Shown: in pieces, positions 49,751-59,447 of the stretch
Layout of the letters: each line of letters opens with the position of its first letter
Numbering within the stretch: the first letter of the stretch is position 1
Assembly: GCA_900074745.1 (NCBI GenBank)
Contig: LT598467.1
Coordinates: 1,302,001 to 1,366,000, forward strand
Reading direction: 5' to 3'
DNA from: Lachancea mirantina
Taxonomy: Eukaryota; Ascomycota; Saccharomycetes; Saccharomycetales; Saccharomycetaceae
Length of the DNA stretch: 64,000 bases
Notes under the pieces: generated by a model
Seen by the model: the letters and a program-made list of their open reading frames with translations, nothing else
Database searches by the model: none
What the model was told of the DNA's origin: nothing
Position numbers and translations under genes: made by a program

Positions 49751-52702
49751 TCATTTTTTCTGCCTTTTGTTTTTCAGTTTCCCGCTGGCATTTTTAATAC
49801 GTTTACCCAACTTTAGCTCTTTTTCAGCTCTTATAAACTCTGTAGGGAAGAAATTGGTGATAGTATTTTGAATTCCATGTTTTTTCCTGTCGTTCATCTC
49901 TCTTATCAAAGGTACAAGTACCTCATCTGTCTTTTCTTGTGGCCATCCGACAGTTATTTGGAAATAGTTTCGCAGCCTGTCCAGATCTGGCACACCCCAA
50001 GTAAATTTAGTAGTGTCATGATCTACCTCCGGCCTCAAGTAGGCTTCTTTAACGAGTTCACTTGGGAAATCATTGTCTAAAACGACCTCATTAGCGACTA
50101 ATCGTTTTCTGAGATTTTTCCTAAACGTTGGCTCGTTTTTTTGCTTCTTTTGATGAAATTGGCCTTCATTATACCATTCTCTAAATGAGCTTAAATCACC
50201 AAAATCCGCTAAAATCTCCATTGCCGTGACAGGACCTACGCTTTTGACGCCATTTGTATAATCACTGCCCAGCAGTTGAGCAAGTTCAATGAATTTTTCG
50301 CGCTCAAGTCCCAAATCTTTTCGGATCACATCGTCATGGTAAAATTCTACGTAGTTTTTCTCTTGGAACATGTTTTTGTAGACCTTGTTGCCGCCGAAAA
50401 GAAACACATCGCTGTCATCAGTGATTATACCATCGACTAGGTTAAGTCGCAGTAGTTCAGCGCATTGAGCTTCTGCTTCCATGGGGGCAGTTAAGTAAGG
50501 GATTCCAAATCGCGAAAGAAGATCTTGGACTTCCTTCACCATTGCTAGTGTCACTTCGTCGGAGTCCCTCTTGTCTTTCATTTGCTGATCGTTAAGAGCA
50601 TCCAAGTCATTCTCCAAAGGGCTCAAATTTGAAGTAATTGGATTCAGAACCGTTTTGAATTGATGATAGTCTTGTTCTTCTTGCCGCAACTGTTCAACAA
50701 GGGCATTCTCTTCATCCTCGGAAAAGTCATAGTCTATGACGGAAGAATTCTTGCTTTCTGGACTAGGAGCATTTGTGTCGGGCTTTGGTTGTATATCGTC
50801 AGAGGCTCGAGGACTCGGAGAAACTGACAAAATTTCTAGTTCGTCCTTGTCAGAATTGCGCTCACCGGATTCTTCCTCTTCATAGGCCTTCATGAGCTCT
50901 CTAGCTCTGCTATTAGCGAAGAGAGATTCATTTTCACTCTCTTTTGCCAAATTGTTGTCTACCGGCAAGGTCAGAAAAGACGTGCCCAGATGGGGATTAA
51001 CGCTAAAAGTTGAGCTAGTTTTGAACCATTCAGGCGAGTCTAGTATGGGTCTCTGAGTCTCATTTTCCTCGACGGAGGAGTCAAGGGCTATCTTATCTTT
51101 TCCCTCCAAATTCACAGAATTCTTCGAAGAGGTCTCTCTCAATGCTGGTTGGCCTTCTTCAGGACTAATTCGATTGACGATAAATTGCAGAGTTTGCTCG
51201 CTTTCAGTTGGCAGTGCTACCGGCGCATTGTCTTTGACTTCAGAGATACCTTTGCTCTTGCTCAAATGGTTTTGGGGCGAAATTTTTGGTCTGATGGCCT
51301 CCAAATTCCCCTCACGTAATTTAAGCGAGTCATTGGGTGAATCTTTTGGACATAAATCATCAATTGTTGAATTCAGTTGGGGAAAATTTGCCGTTTTTGC
51401 ATTTTCTTGAGCCGGCTCTTTGGCTTTCATCGAGTTCATGAGATTGACGTCCCTCGAAAAAACAGTAAAATCATCGTCACTATCATCTGTCTCATCGTTC
51501 TTAGCGGGTTCATTTTCTATAAAAATGACTTCATTCTTACGATTTATTGCTTCTGGGGAGTTATGCCTTCTATCCAAAAAGGCTTGATTGCCGCCCACTT
51601 CTGAAAGAGCCCCTAATGGAGGAAGTAGCGAAGCTTTGATGGAATAGTCCGTCCTGTCGCGACGATCTTTCTTTTCCGTCTGCACATCTTCCCATTCAAC
51701 ATCGTCAAACTCATCACCGCCAGATTCTTTACTTGCCTGCAACGACTCATTGTCCTTGTGCGTGGTTCTAGAGGGCTCGTCTAATTCAATGGCTTTTCTC
51801 ACCTCAGATCCATCCTTCCCTTCGAGGCTGAGGACCCAGCCATTTTCGGTTCTGATCAACTCATATTCTTTGCCGCGCTGCCCGGCAACGCGACGAACGG
51901 AATGATCGTCCATTCTCCCAGCTCCTCCATCGTGCATACCGGTGACGTTCATCAGCTTCTGCGTGAAGAAATTTCGTCTTTTCACCATGTCTATCTGAAA
52001 TTTGGAGAAGTCCATGCTGTCCGGGTATATATTCTCCAATTGCTCTTTGGAATAACCCATTCTCAATCGAGACTTGAGGCGTAATGCAGACAGTATCATG
52101 TACTGTGTTGAGCTCGGCAGCTCATCGAACTCTTTAGAAGCGGGATTTATCGTGTCTAGATCTATTCCTTCTAGATCATCTATTCCATCCATCAGCGTTT
52201 TAATGTCTTGCTCTTCAATGTTAAGTCTGGAATCATTCTTTTCTACCTTAAACCCGGGTATTTCTGGTAAATGATAATCATCATTGGGCCGGAAAATATG
52301 GACTCTCTCATTGCCAGCTTCGTTCTGTGACGAGCTCTGCTCCGGTACCTTGCCAGTATGCATCTGTAGGGCAAGAAGTCGCTTAGCAGTGCTGGCAGCG
52401 TTATCTCGTCTTCCTTGTCGTCTTTCTTTCCTTTCTTGGATAGTTCTCCTTTTGAGGGCAGGCGCTCCGCCGTCAAAGACAAACACAGGTTTGATTCCAA
52501 AGTAGAGCAATTTACAAATTCTCCTGAAAAACCCCACAATATGTGAAAATCTCATGGCGTTGCCTTGCTTGTCCCTGACGGCCTTCAAAAATTGGTAAAT
52601 CCAAATCGATGCATCTACGGCCAAGCGCCGGCTGGAAAGAGACTCCAGTCGCACTGGACGTGCTGTGGGGCCAACAACGTCCCATAAAGCGTGGACACCC
52701 AT
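49751..52702 (-). CDS. RAD2: Structure-specific endonuclease Rad2 (XPG), nucleotide excision repair
   Basis: Makes the 3' incision in nucleotide excision repair. The N-nuclease region (1-95) has MGVHALWDVVGPTARPV, RLAVDASIWIYQF and KPVFVFDGGAPALKRRT with the first acidic ligands. A long acidic spacer (about 100-690) binds TFIIH in homologues. The I-nuclease region (about 720-810) has GIPYLTAPMEAEAQCAEL, GIITDDSDVFLFG and LLGSDYTNGVKSVGPVTAMEIL. A PCNA-interaction motif QNTITNFF is at 945-952, and the tail is Lys-rich like an NLS. 983 residues against 1031. In S. cerevisiae it follows MTM1 (YGR257C-YGR258C). Confidence 0.97.
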   Translation of the reverse strand: MGVHALWDVVGPTARPVRLESLSSRRLAVDASIWIYQFLKAVRDKQGNAMRFSHIVGFFRRICKLLYFGIKPVFVFDGGAPALKRRTIQERKERRQGRRDNAASTAKRLLALQMHTGKVPEQSSSQNEAGNERVHIFRPNDDYHLPEIPGFKVEKNDSRLNIEEQDIKTLMDGIDDLEGIDLDTINPASKEFDELPSSTQYMILSALRLKSRLRMGYSKEQLENIYPDSMDFSKFQIDMVKRRNFFTQKLMNVTGMHDGGAGRMDDHSVRRVAGQRGKEYELIRTENGWVLSLEGKDGSEVRKAIELDEPSRTTHKDNESLQASKESGGDEFDDVEWEDVQTEKKDRRDRTDYSIKASLLPPLGALSEVGGNQAFLDRRHNSPEAINRKNEVIFIENEPAKNDETDDSDDDFTVFSRDVNLMNSMKAKEPAQENAKTANFPQLNSTIDDLCPKDSPNDSLKLREGNLEAIRPKISPQNHLSKSKGISEVKDNAPVALPTESEQTLQFIVNRISPEEGQPALRETSSKNSVNLEGKDKIALDSSVEENETQRPILDSPEWFKTSSTFSVNPHLGTSFLTLPVDNNLAKESENESLFANSRARELMKAYEEEESGERNSDKDELEILSVSPSPRASDDIQPKPDTNAPSPESKNSSVIDYDFSEDEENALVEQLRQEEQDYHQFKTVLNPITSNLSPLENDLDALNDQQMKDKRDSDEVTLAMVKEVQDLLSRFGIPYLTAPMEAEAQCAELLRLNLVDGIITDDSDVFLFGGNKVYKNMFQEKNYVEFYHDDVIRKDLGLEREKFIELAQLLGSDYTNGVKSVGPVTAMEILADFGDLSSFREWYNEGQFHQKKQKNEPTFRKNLRKRLVANEVVLDNDFPSELVKEAYLRPEVDHDTTKFTWGVPDLDRLRNYFQITVGWPQEKTDEVLVPLIREMNDRKKHGIQNTITNFFPTEFIRAEKELKLGKRIKNASGKLKNKRQKK

Positions 52703-53534
52703 AAGAAAAGGAACGCTGCTGAGGCCGCTTACCTTTCAAATATACCTTAAAAGATAGAGTGTGATGCTCATCGCACTACCTTCAAATATCTCCAGTGCGG
52801 TCGTAAATAAAATACCAGTAACACCATACGGCACTATCTCTACTGTTAGCGATCACCGCGGAAACTGCTCGAAACTCATGGTTTCTTGACGACGTATCAA
52901 TATTTGAAGCAAACGTTGAGTTTGATAGCCCTCGTCCCTAGCACTTGATTGATGTTTATTGTATTTTAGCGAAGATTGGCAGTCTCTTGAGAAATTGAAT
53001 TAATAAAAAGTAATGTTCTAACTGAGGTTCGAACTCAGGACCTTTGCCGTGTGAAGGCAACGTGATAGCCACTACACTATTAGAACGACTTCTTGTTTAA
53101 AAGTGATGAAGGTCTTCTCAGAACTTTGCCTTATACTTTCATAATAGATGTAAAACTACTGTGCTCTTTAGGCCTCTATAATTCAATATGTTCAACATAA
53201 TTACGTTTGTATTCGCTTGCGTTTGCAAGAGATGAATCAACTCGAAGTAAAGCCTATTTAAGTCCTTATTGAAAATGACTAAGAGGAATTAGTGCCCAGG
53301 TGATCATCTTATCTCAGTAACATCACGTTATAACTCTCGCTTTGGAATATTTATCAGCTAAATCTATAAAAGTGGGGCATGAACCGAGTATAAGTTAACT
53401 TGATTGATTATATTTTCGTATGAGTTCCAGCTCATATAAGCGTTCACATAAGAAGCTTTCATTAAAAGGCTAGCAAAGCTACCATTGTGTGCAGTTATTA
53501 TTGATAATGGGTCCAATGTGATTTTTGAGTTTGA
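52703..53534. other. RAD2-KOG1 intergenic region around tRNA-Val
   Basis: 832 bp containing tRNA-Val. The 448 bp between the tRNA gene and the KOG1 stop are AT-rich with no recognised element. I looked for LTR-like ends beside the tRNA and found none convincing. Confidence 0.4.
53014..53086 (-). tRNA. tRNA-Val (anticodon CAC)
   Basis: 73 nt, no intron. On the minus strand it starts GTTCTAATAGTGTAGTGG and ends CTCAGTTAGAACA, with a perfect 7-bp acceptor stem. The anticodon loop TTCACAC has CAC at 53053-53051 on stem TTGCC/GGCAA, and the T-arm is CTGAG-TTCGAAC-CTCAG. A T5 run (AAAAA at 53005-53009 on plus) follows as Pol III terminator. Reads GUG codons. Confidence 0.97.
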
Positions 53535-56500
53535 TTAATATGGGACCTCGGTGCTATGATAAACGTTTATGCTGGTGCTGTGAGAGCTTGAAGCTGCAAG
53601 CATCATTCTGTGTGGATGGAAAGTGAGAGAAGAGATGAAGGAGCTGGACAGACGTGCACCTCCTATGCCCGTGGCGAGCGTGCTGGCGACACCCCCGCCG
53701 TGTGTGAAGGTGGTGTTTTTAAAGCTCGACAAAAGATCTCCAGAAGTAGTCCACAGTTTGATTTGCTTTGTTCCTGTTGCGACCACAGGCGCATGTTCAT
53801 GAACCTGCATACATGTCATGGTAGTTAGCCTCTTATAGTCTGAGCTGTCTTCCTCGACGGCGTTGAAAGACGAGATTGCTTTGTCAGACCGGATATCCCA
53901 TAAATCGACAATACCATTTCCAGAACCAGAAGCCAATTCTCTGTAGCCTCCTCTTTGGAGATGCACATTAGTTATCCATGAATTCCTCATAGAGGTCGAA
54001 GAGCGCCACAGTCTAATCATAGAGTCTCGCGGATCGACTCGCCGGTCATAAACACGTATGGATCCATCATAGAAGCCTGCAACAAAGACGTTTCCTGACA
54101 GTTGATCCGACGTCAAGGATGTGATGAGTGACGACGACTTCGCAGGGATGTCCACCTCAACAGCTTCCCGCAGTGCATCCCACACCCGAATAATCTTGAC
54201 GTCCCCGGTCACCAACAAAGATCCCCGACTTTGCTGCCATTCTGTGAGCAGCCCAGTTGAACGAGGGGTTAACAGCAAATCAGTGAGCCCTCTCCAAGAA
54301 GATGCCATTTCCAGGTTGCTGAGGTCTTGAAAGTTTCGATAAACTTTTATTACACCGTCAGAAGACCCCGTCAGCAAAAGTGGAGAGTCATCCTCATTCA
54401 AAAACTTCATGTCGGTAATTTTAGTGCCAAAAGGATTGGCGTTTGAAAAGGTCGCCAACTTTGACTTCTCAAACCAATCAAAAACCGTGATGTTGTCTCT
54501 ATCGTCTGCTGAAGCCAAAAAATTTTCAAACTGAGTGAATCTTAAGAGCCTGGGTGGAGTTTTATTATCTAAAGTAGCAATGTTGTGAGACCAGTCACCG
54601 AACAACGCTAACTTCTTTTCGTTTTGGGTGGTCTGAATAATATCTTCGTTCCTGTTTCTCCGCCATAGCCTAGCAGTATAATCTACACTACCTGGTTCAT
54701 CTGACTCTGATCTTTTCATTTGGGGCTCCTGGAAGTACTCACCGCAGTATTTCAAAAAGTTGCTTTTCAGCGGAAGCTCCAAAGGACCTTCAATCCTTCT
54801 GAAGCGCGGAACACTAGCCCGTGGAGCTATGCCGTGTGGAACACTGAGGGGTGATAAGCCCTGTCTTTTACTAAACTTCCGCGTGCCTGAATCATTTGAG
54901 TCTCTCTCTGATGCCGTATCAAATCCCAACGTCCTTAAAAGGCCACTGAGTGAAACAGATCGTTTTGAGCTCTTGACACTCTCAGTCGATGGAGCCACGC
55001 CATTCTCTTTAGACTTGTCAGACAAGCTCAGCGGACGTTTCGGAGTGGGAAGAGTCGTAGAAGTTGGAAATGGAGTGGGGGATAACGAGGTTTTAGCGAC
55101 TGTTCGGTTGATCAAGTAATTTTCCATGAAGTAAACAACATCCCCTAATTGCTGATGCTCGCTCAATTTGATTAAGACGTAGTCAACAACTTTCTCAGCG
55201 TAGCATTTGTTCTCCAAGTAGGGGTCTTCGGCCAGAATCAAAAGCGCCTTCCAAACTGTATTGAAAATTGAGCCATGTGCGATCGACTGCCTGCTATCGA
55301 AAGATTTTGACTCATTATTTGGGGCCTCTAACTGCGCAATTTCGTCACAGAGCTCATTGAAGGCAATGACAATAAAGAAATTGATATAGCGTTTGACTAG
55401 CTGTGACAAGTATATGATGAGTTCTTTCCGAACCATTGGAGAGCCATCATTCACTAATCCCAAAGCTGCGATTGCCATTCTAATCTCTTCCCGTTTTAAT
55501 TGTCTCAAATCCAAAGTTTTGAATTGGCTCAAAGAGATCTGGTATTGTTGTAATTGCCTCTCCACTTGGGCTTGCTGACGCTGCAGCTGTCCCGCAGTTT
55601 GTAAGTTTTGCAACTGTCCTTGTAGTTGTTGAATTTGCTGCTGTAACTCTTGTTGAAGATTAACGGCTTGTTCTCCTTCGTCAACCTCTGAAATGAAGAC
55701 CTTGATTGCTAATAAGGCCGCACAACGAACCTCAGGAACCGGATCACGCAATGAAGTGAAAAGATTTTCAGTAAGTCCGTTTGCCAGCGTTATGTGCTTA
55801 TGCAGAGGATTTCCAGCGAAAAGCTGTCCCATCAAAATGACACACCACTGACGTAGAAGAGGAATCTCAGACGTTTCAATATAGAAACACAGCTTTGTAA
55901 GTAGCTCTGCAGAGAAGCATGCTTTTTGACCGACGCGATAGTCTCGCACAAAAGAGGAAAGAACAAAAATTGCCATAGCTTTCTGCTCATCAGTCGTATT
56001 ATTGGCAAGAGCAAGGGCGGGGTTTGTCCCTTGACTTTGCGCTGTTTGGTAATGATGCAGGCGCTGAGCACCGAGAGTTGCTCCAGCGTTCATTGTAAGT
56101 GCCCCGCCACTGCTTGATGTTCTTTGAAGCTGAGGTGCAACTGGCATTGCCAGTTCTGGAACCAACATCTTGACAAAATATAAGTAACCCTTTTCTTTCA
56201 CAAGTTCTGCTTGAGTATTAGCGTAATCAATCGACATTATGCGTGCCCAAATGAAAACAAGAATTGGTCTCAGTTCTTGCGCTGGACTTTGAAGAAGTTT
56301 CAAGACGTAAGGGAAAATACCAATGGACAAAGACAAATACACTGCCCATGGGCCAAGGTCCAGAAATCTGGACAATAAAACCAGGGCACGTACGCGATGC
56401 ACTTGGGAAAGTAAAACTTGTAAAACTATAGGTAGCTGTTCGGGTGGATGCCGAGTGTTAGCTCCAAACTTAAGCCAAAGTTCGAATGCCGTCAAGTTTT

Positions 56501-58064
56501 GTTCGAAAAACCCTGTGAACTGTTGTTGTTGCTGACTTTGCTGTTGCTGTTGCTGGCTAAGTTGCTGTGGTGAAATGGAGCTTACACCTGAGAGATGGTG
56601 GTTTACCAGTGACATTGTGCTTAGAGTCCCCGCTGCGGCCTTTGAATGAAGAGAGTCTTCACTCGAGATTGCAGCGTCCTTTGCTTCCAATTGTTGCTCA
56701 TGCGGAAGTAGTTTAGAATCCAAGTCTCCCGGATTGGTGTGAGAAGATTTCAAATCTTCAACAAGTTTATTGAGCACTTCGTCGATGGCCAAATCCCATG
56801 AATTCCACATGGAATGATTAGAAATAGAATCAGGTAGGACGGGATCTGAAATAGGGTGGCAGTTGTACCACGGCATTATTCTTTTCGCTAAGAGAAAATT
56901 TCTGAAAAGTGCTGCTACCATTAAATCATGGCGGAAAAGCTTTTTGAACAAGGGCCTTGGAAGTGAAGTCCAAGCTATAGTGTCCGTAATGGCGGTAAAA
57001 ATCCAGTTCAATTCGCCCAGAGGTGTTCTTCTATCGGACAATTTTCCCGGTATCGTAATGGTTGGCATTCGAGCAGAAATTCTATCGTGACTGCTTTGTT
57101 TCCGTTGATCGTGGTTTTGAAACAAAATAGAGTATTTGGTGTCTCGTAGTGGCGACTGCATAAGGAAAATTTGAACGCTGATTTCAATAGGACAAGTGAG
57201 ACAGCATGTGAACAAATCAGCAGGCAATTCAGGTTTCATGGGCAAAATTTCATTTGTCTGACAAGAAGCCAATTGAATGCACTCCGCATACGCCTGCGTT
57301 GGCGATGGAGCCGCCATGTCGTGATTTCCATCTTGATCGTCCTTAAACCTTTTCTGTACAAACCGCTGAAAATTCGAGACGATGTTGCCCGCGCTGTTAC
57401 AGTCATAAACGTAGATGCAAGGAGCACCTAACCACGTCTGCAAATCGTAAAGGGAAATGGGTATATATTGAGTATATCCACGATTGAAAACCCACATCTC
57501 ACCGGACGGTGTGGGCTGAGGGACACCATGCCCATTGTAATGGAACAAAATTCTTTCATCTTTAGAAGCCCTGCGCAACGAATTGCAAAACCGCTTGACG
57601 TCTTCCACACATGGGTCTAAGGACTGCTTGTAACGCGTCCGAAGCGACAAAGTCTCATATTGCGATTGCAAGTTTTTGCCTATTTGCTCGATGGCCTTCT
57701 TAGAGTCCTGGAAATTCAGAGGGTCCACCCAAGACTCCAAATGCGCACAGGGAAGCGTTTTGACGACATCTGGTGGATCCACTCCCAAATTCAAACATAA
57801 CAAAAGCGCTGCGGAAACCGTCTTGTGCCGTTCTTTCATTATTTTCCAATCGTAAATCGGCTGATAATAATGATCTTTGTCCTCTTCCTTGACTTGATCA
57901 GGAGTAGGATTACCATTCGTTCGATGTCTCTTGTCATCGAAGTAAAACATAAAGTCATTTTCCAGTGATTCTAGCTGCTGTTCCGACGAGTATTGCTCCT
58001 CGAATCCATGCCTAGTCACTGTATTGAGCTCCTTGAGTGGCTGTGGACCATAGTTAAGGGTCAT
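53535..58064 (-). CDS. KOG1: TORC1 subunit Kog1 (Raptor)
   Basis: Substrate-recruiting scaffold of TOR complex 1 at the vacuole. The N-terminal raptor-conserved, caspase-like region (about 70-420) has CLNLGVDPPDVVKTLPCAHLESWVDP, RILFHYNGHGVPQPTPSGEMWVFNRGYTQYIP, IYVYDCNSAG and ASCQTNEILPM. A HEAT-repeat middle (about 510-960) contains FELWLKFG and FLDLGPWAVYLSLSIGIFPYVLKLL. Seven WD-type repeats form the C-terminus (about 1165-1509; SSDGVIKVY, VWDALREAVEV, ASGSGNGIVDLWD). Gln-rich stretches interrupt it near 510-525 and 835-880. 1509 residues against 1557. TORC1 acts upstream of URE2 and ATG4 functions elsewhere in the window. Confidence 0.98.
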   Translation of the reverse strand: MTLNYGPQPLKELNTVTRHGFEEQYSSEQQLESLENDFMFYFDDKRHRTNGNPTPDQVKEEDKDHYYQPIYDWKIMKERHKTVSAALLLCLNLGVDPPDVVKTLPCAHLESWVDPLNFQDSKKAIEQIGKNLQSQYETLSLRTRYKQSLDPCVEDVKRFCNSLRRASKDERILFHYNGHGVPQPTPSGEMWVFNRGYTQYIPISLYDLQTWLGAPCIYVYDCNSAGNIVSNFQRFVQKRFKDDQDGNHDMAAPSPTQAYAECIQLASCQTNEILPMKPELPADLFTCCLTCPIEISVQIFLMQSPLRDTKYSILFQNHDQRKQSSHDRISARMPTITIPGKLSDRRTPLGELNWIFTAITDTIAWTSLPRPLFKKLFRHDLMVAALFRNFLLAKRIMPWYNCHPISDPVLPDSISNHSMWNSWDLAIDEVLNKLVEDLKSSHTNPGDLDSKLLPHEQQLEAKDAAISSEDSLHSKAAAGTLSTMSLVNHHLSGVSSISPQQLSQQQQQQSQQQQQFTGFFEQNLTAFELWLKFGANTRHPPEQLPIVLQVLLSQVHRVRALVLLSRFLDLGPWAVYLSLSIGIFPYVLKLLQSPAQELRPILVFIWARIMSIDYANTQAELVKEKGYLYFVKMLVPELAMPVAPQLQRTSSSGGALTMNAGATLGAQRLHHYQTAQSQGTNPALALANNTTDEQKAMAIFVLSSFVRDYRVGQKACFSAELLTKLCFYIETSEIPLLRQWCVILMGQLFAGNPLHKHITLANGLTENLFTSLRDPVPEVRCAALLAIKVFISEVDEGEQAVNLQQELQQQIQQLQGQLQNLQTAGQLQRQQAQVERQLQQYQISLSQFKTLDLRQLKREEIRMAIAALGLVNDGSPMVRKELIIYLSQLVKRYINFFIVIAFNELCDEIAQLEAPNNESKSFDSRQSIAHGSIFNTVWKALLILAEDPYLENKCYAEKVVDYVLIKLSEHQQLGDVVYFMENYLINRTVAKTSLSPTPFPTSTTLPTPKRPLSLSDKSKENGVAPSTESVKSSKRSVSLSGLLRTLGFDTASERDSNDSGTRKFSKRQGLSPLSVPHGIAPRASVPRFRRIEGPLELPLKSNFLKYCGEYFQEPQMKRSESDEPGSVDYTARLWRRNRNEDIIQTTQNEKKLALFGDWSHNIATLDNKTPPRLLRFTQFENFLASADDRDNITVFDWFEKSKLATFSNANPFGTKITDMKFLNEDDSPLLLTGSSDGVIKVYRNFQDLSNLEMASSWRGLTDLLLTPRSTGLLTEWQQSRGSLLVTGDVKIIRVWDALREAVEVDIPAKSSSLITSLTSDQLSGNVFVAGFYDGSIRVYDRRVDPRDSMIRLWRSSTSMRNSWITNVHLQRGGYRELASGSGNGIVDLWDIRSDKAISSFNAVEEDSSDYKRLTTMTCMQVHEHAPVVATGTKQIKLWTTSGDLLSSFKNTTFTHGGGVASTLATGIGGARLSSSFISSLTFHPHRMMLAASSSHSTSINVYHSTEVPY

Positions 58065-58406
58065 AGCGGCGCCACTCTTACTCTGTTAGCGTTCTCTTCT
58101 AAAACGCATTTATCACCATTGTTAAAGTTCCCAATGCTTTCATTATTCATAATCTCTCGTTGATGTCAGTTGATACGAATGACCTCGTGACCCGTGAAAA
58201 TTGTGTCAATTTATACGAGGTTTATATAAAAATCACAGAATACTTCAAGCACGTGACCTGAAAACATTACATCACTAGGTACGAATGTGGGCATCGAGTC
58301 GTATTTCAAGAGGGGCATCGCATCAAATATTCATTTTAGAGCTTGAAGATCTAGACAGAACTCGCACGGGAAGGGCATCTATACGCTGCGTGTCGAGTCG
58401 TACAAT
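58065..58406. promoter_or_regulatory. Divergent KOG1-IKI1 promoter
   Basis: 342 bp with TATATAAA near 58223-58230 and CACGTG at 58250-58255, about 150 bp before IKI1. No gene seen. Confidence 0.5.
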
Positions 58407-59291
58407 ATGGCTAGCTCCTCTCACAATCCTTCTATTCTTTTGAGACGAATTTTAACGTTAAAGGAGCCAACAGCGTTTGTTCTGTGTTTAGATCGTCTGG
58501 AACAATCTGCTAATGCCATCGGTCAGGAATTTGCTCGCAATAACAGTGACGCAGTTGTCATTTATGTGTCTTTTGAGACCCTGAACAAACCTGCGTATGT
58601 AACACATTTTTTGGAGGCGAATGTGCATAATATGTCCAAATTAGCGTCGAATCTGATAACTTACTTGCCTGCGCAGCGCGACGATCGGAAAAGCATTGTC
58701 GTCCTCGACGCGCTGAACTATGTCCCGAATGAACACCTTTCTACGTTTATCACAAGCATAGCGTCAGTACCCACCGTTGTTGTGGGTACTTTCCACCGTG
58801 ACATGCCCGAACTCAGGTCCCCTGCGCTGGAAAACTACCCTTCATCGCTTACACTTCTGCAATTCATCGCCACAACCATATTTGATTGTCGGTCGCTCCC
58901 GCAACAACATGCGAATGCTGAAGAGCTGGAGTCTGAACTGGGTTGCTTCAGCATCCCTAAAGGACTGAACGACCCTGTTTTCAAAATCGTATTGACGCAT
59001 CGTCGCAAGTCGGGACGTGCTTTAACCTACCAGTTTCGCTACAACTCTGACAAAGGGGATTACCAATATACACAGTCCAGGGAGGAGGAAGAAACGGCGG
59101 AACAAGAAAACATGTTCGAGGGCCTCACCACCTTCAATCTCAATACATCCTCAAGACAAAAGCAGGCTAAAGAGCAGATAGAGCTGCCATTTTTGGAAGC
59201 TCAGAGATTTAACACAGGAGGCGCCATCGTTTACGAATTCGAGAAAGACGATGACTATGAAGAAGAAGATCCATACGAGGATCCCTTTTGA
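58407..59291 (+). CDS. IKI1: Elongator subunit Elp5 (Iki1)
   Basis: Part of the Elp4-Elp5-Elp6 RecA-like hexamer of Elongator, which makes the mcm5/ncm5 modification at wobble uridine of tRNAs. 294 residues against 309. The fold shows as strands and helices (PTAFVLCLDRLEQSANAIGQEF, AVVIYVSFET, RKSIVVLDALNYVP, VPTVVVGTFHRDMP). The C-terminal segment has LPFLEAQRFNTGGAIVYEFEKDDDYEEEDPYEDPF, the conserved acidic Elp5 ending. Divergent from KOG1 and convergent with GPI16, as YHR186C-YHR188C. Confidence 0.95.
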   Translation: MASSSHNPSILLRRILTLKEPTAFVLCLDRLEQSANAIGQEFARNNSDAVVIYVSFETLNKPAYVTHFLEANVHNMSKLASNLITYLPAQRDDRKSIVVLDALNYVPNEHLSTFITSIASVPTVVVGTFHRDMPELRSPALENYPSSLTLLQFIATTIFDCRSLPQQHANAEELESELGCFSIPKGLNDPVFKIVLTHRRKSGRALTYQFRYNSDKGDYQYTQSREEEETAEQENMFEGLTTFNLNTSSRQKQAKEQIELPFLEAQRFNTGGAIVYEFEKDDDYEEEDPYEDPF

Positions 59292-59447
59292 TGGCAAAGA
59301 TTTTATAATCGCATTGGTTTACTGCTTCGATAACGACAGCATGTCAGTACACCTTATTTTCGGCATTGAATGATATTCCCTGACGTCTGACGAATATGTA
59401 CAGTGTTTTTGACGGGCAAAATGCAGTTATGTAAAATTAACGGACTA

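Noticed and set aside
53087-53534. Possible solo LTR beside tRNA-Val
   Set aside because: The flanks of tRNA genes often carry LTRs, but I saw no paired TG...CA ends with a 5-bp duplication or similarity to known yeast LTRs.
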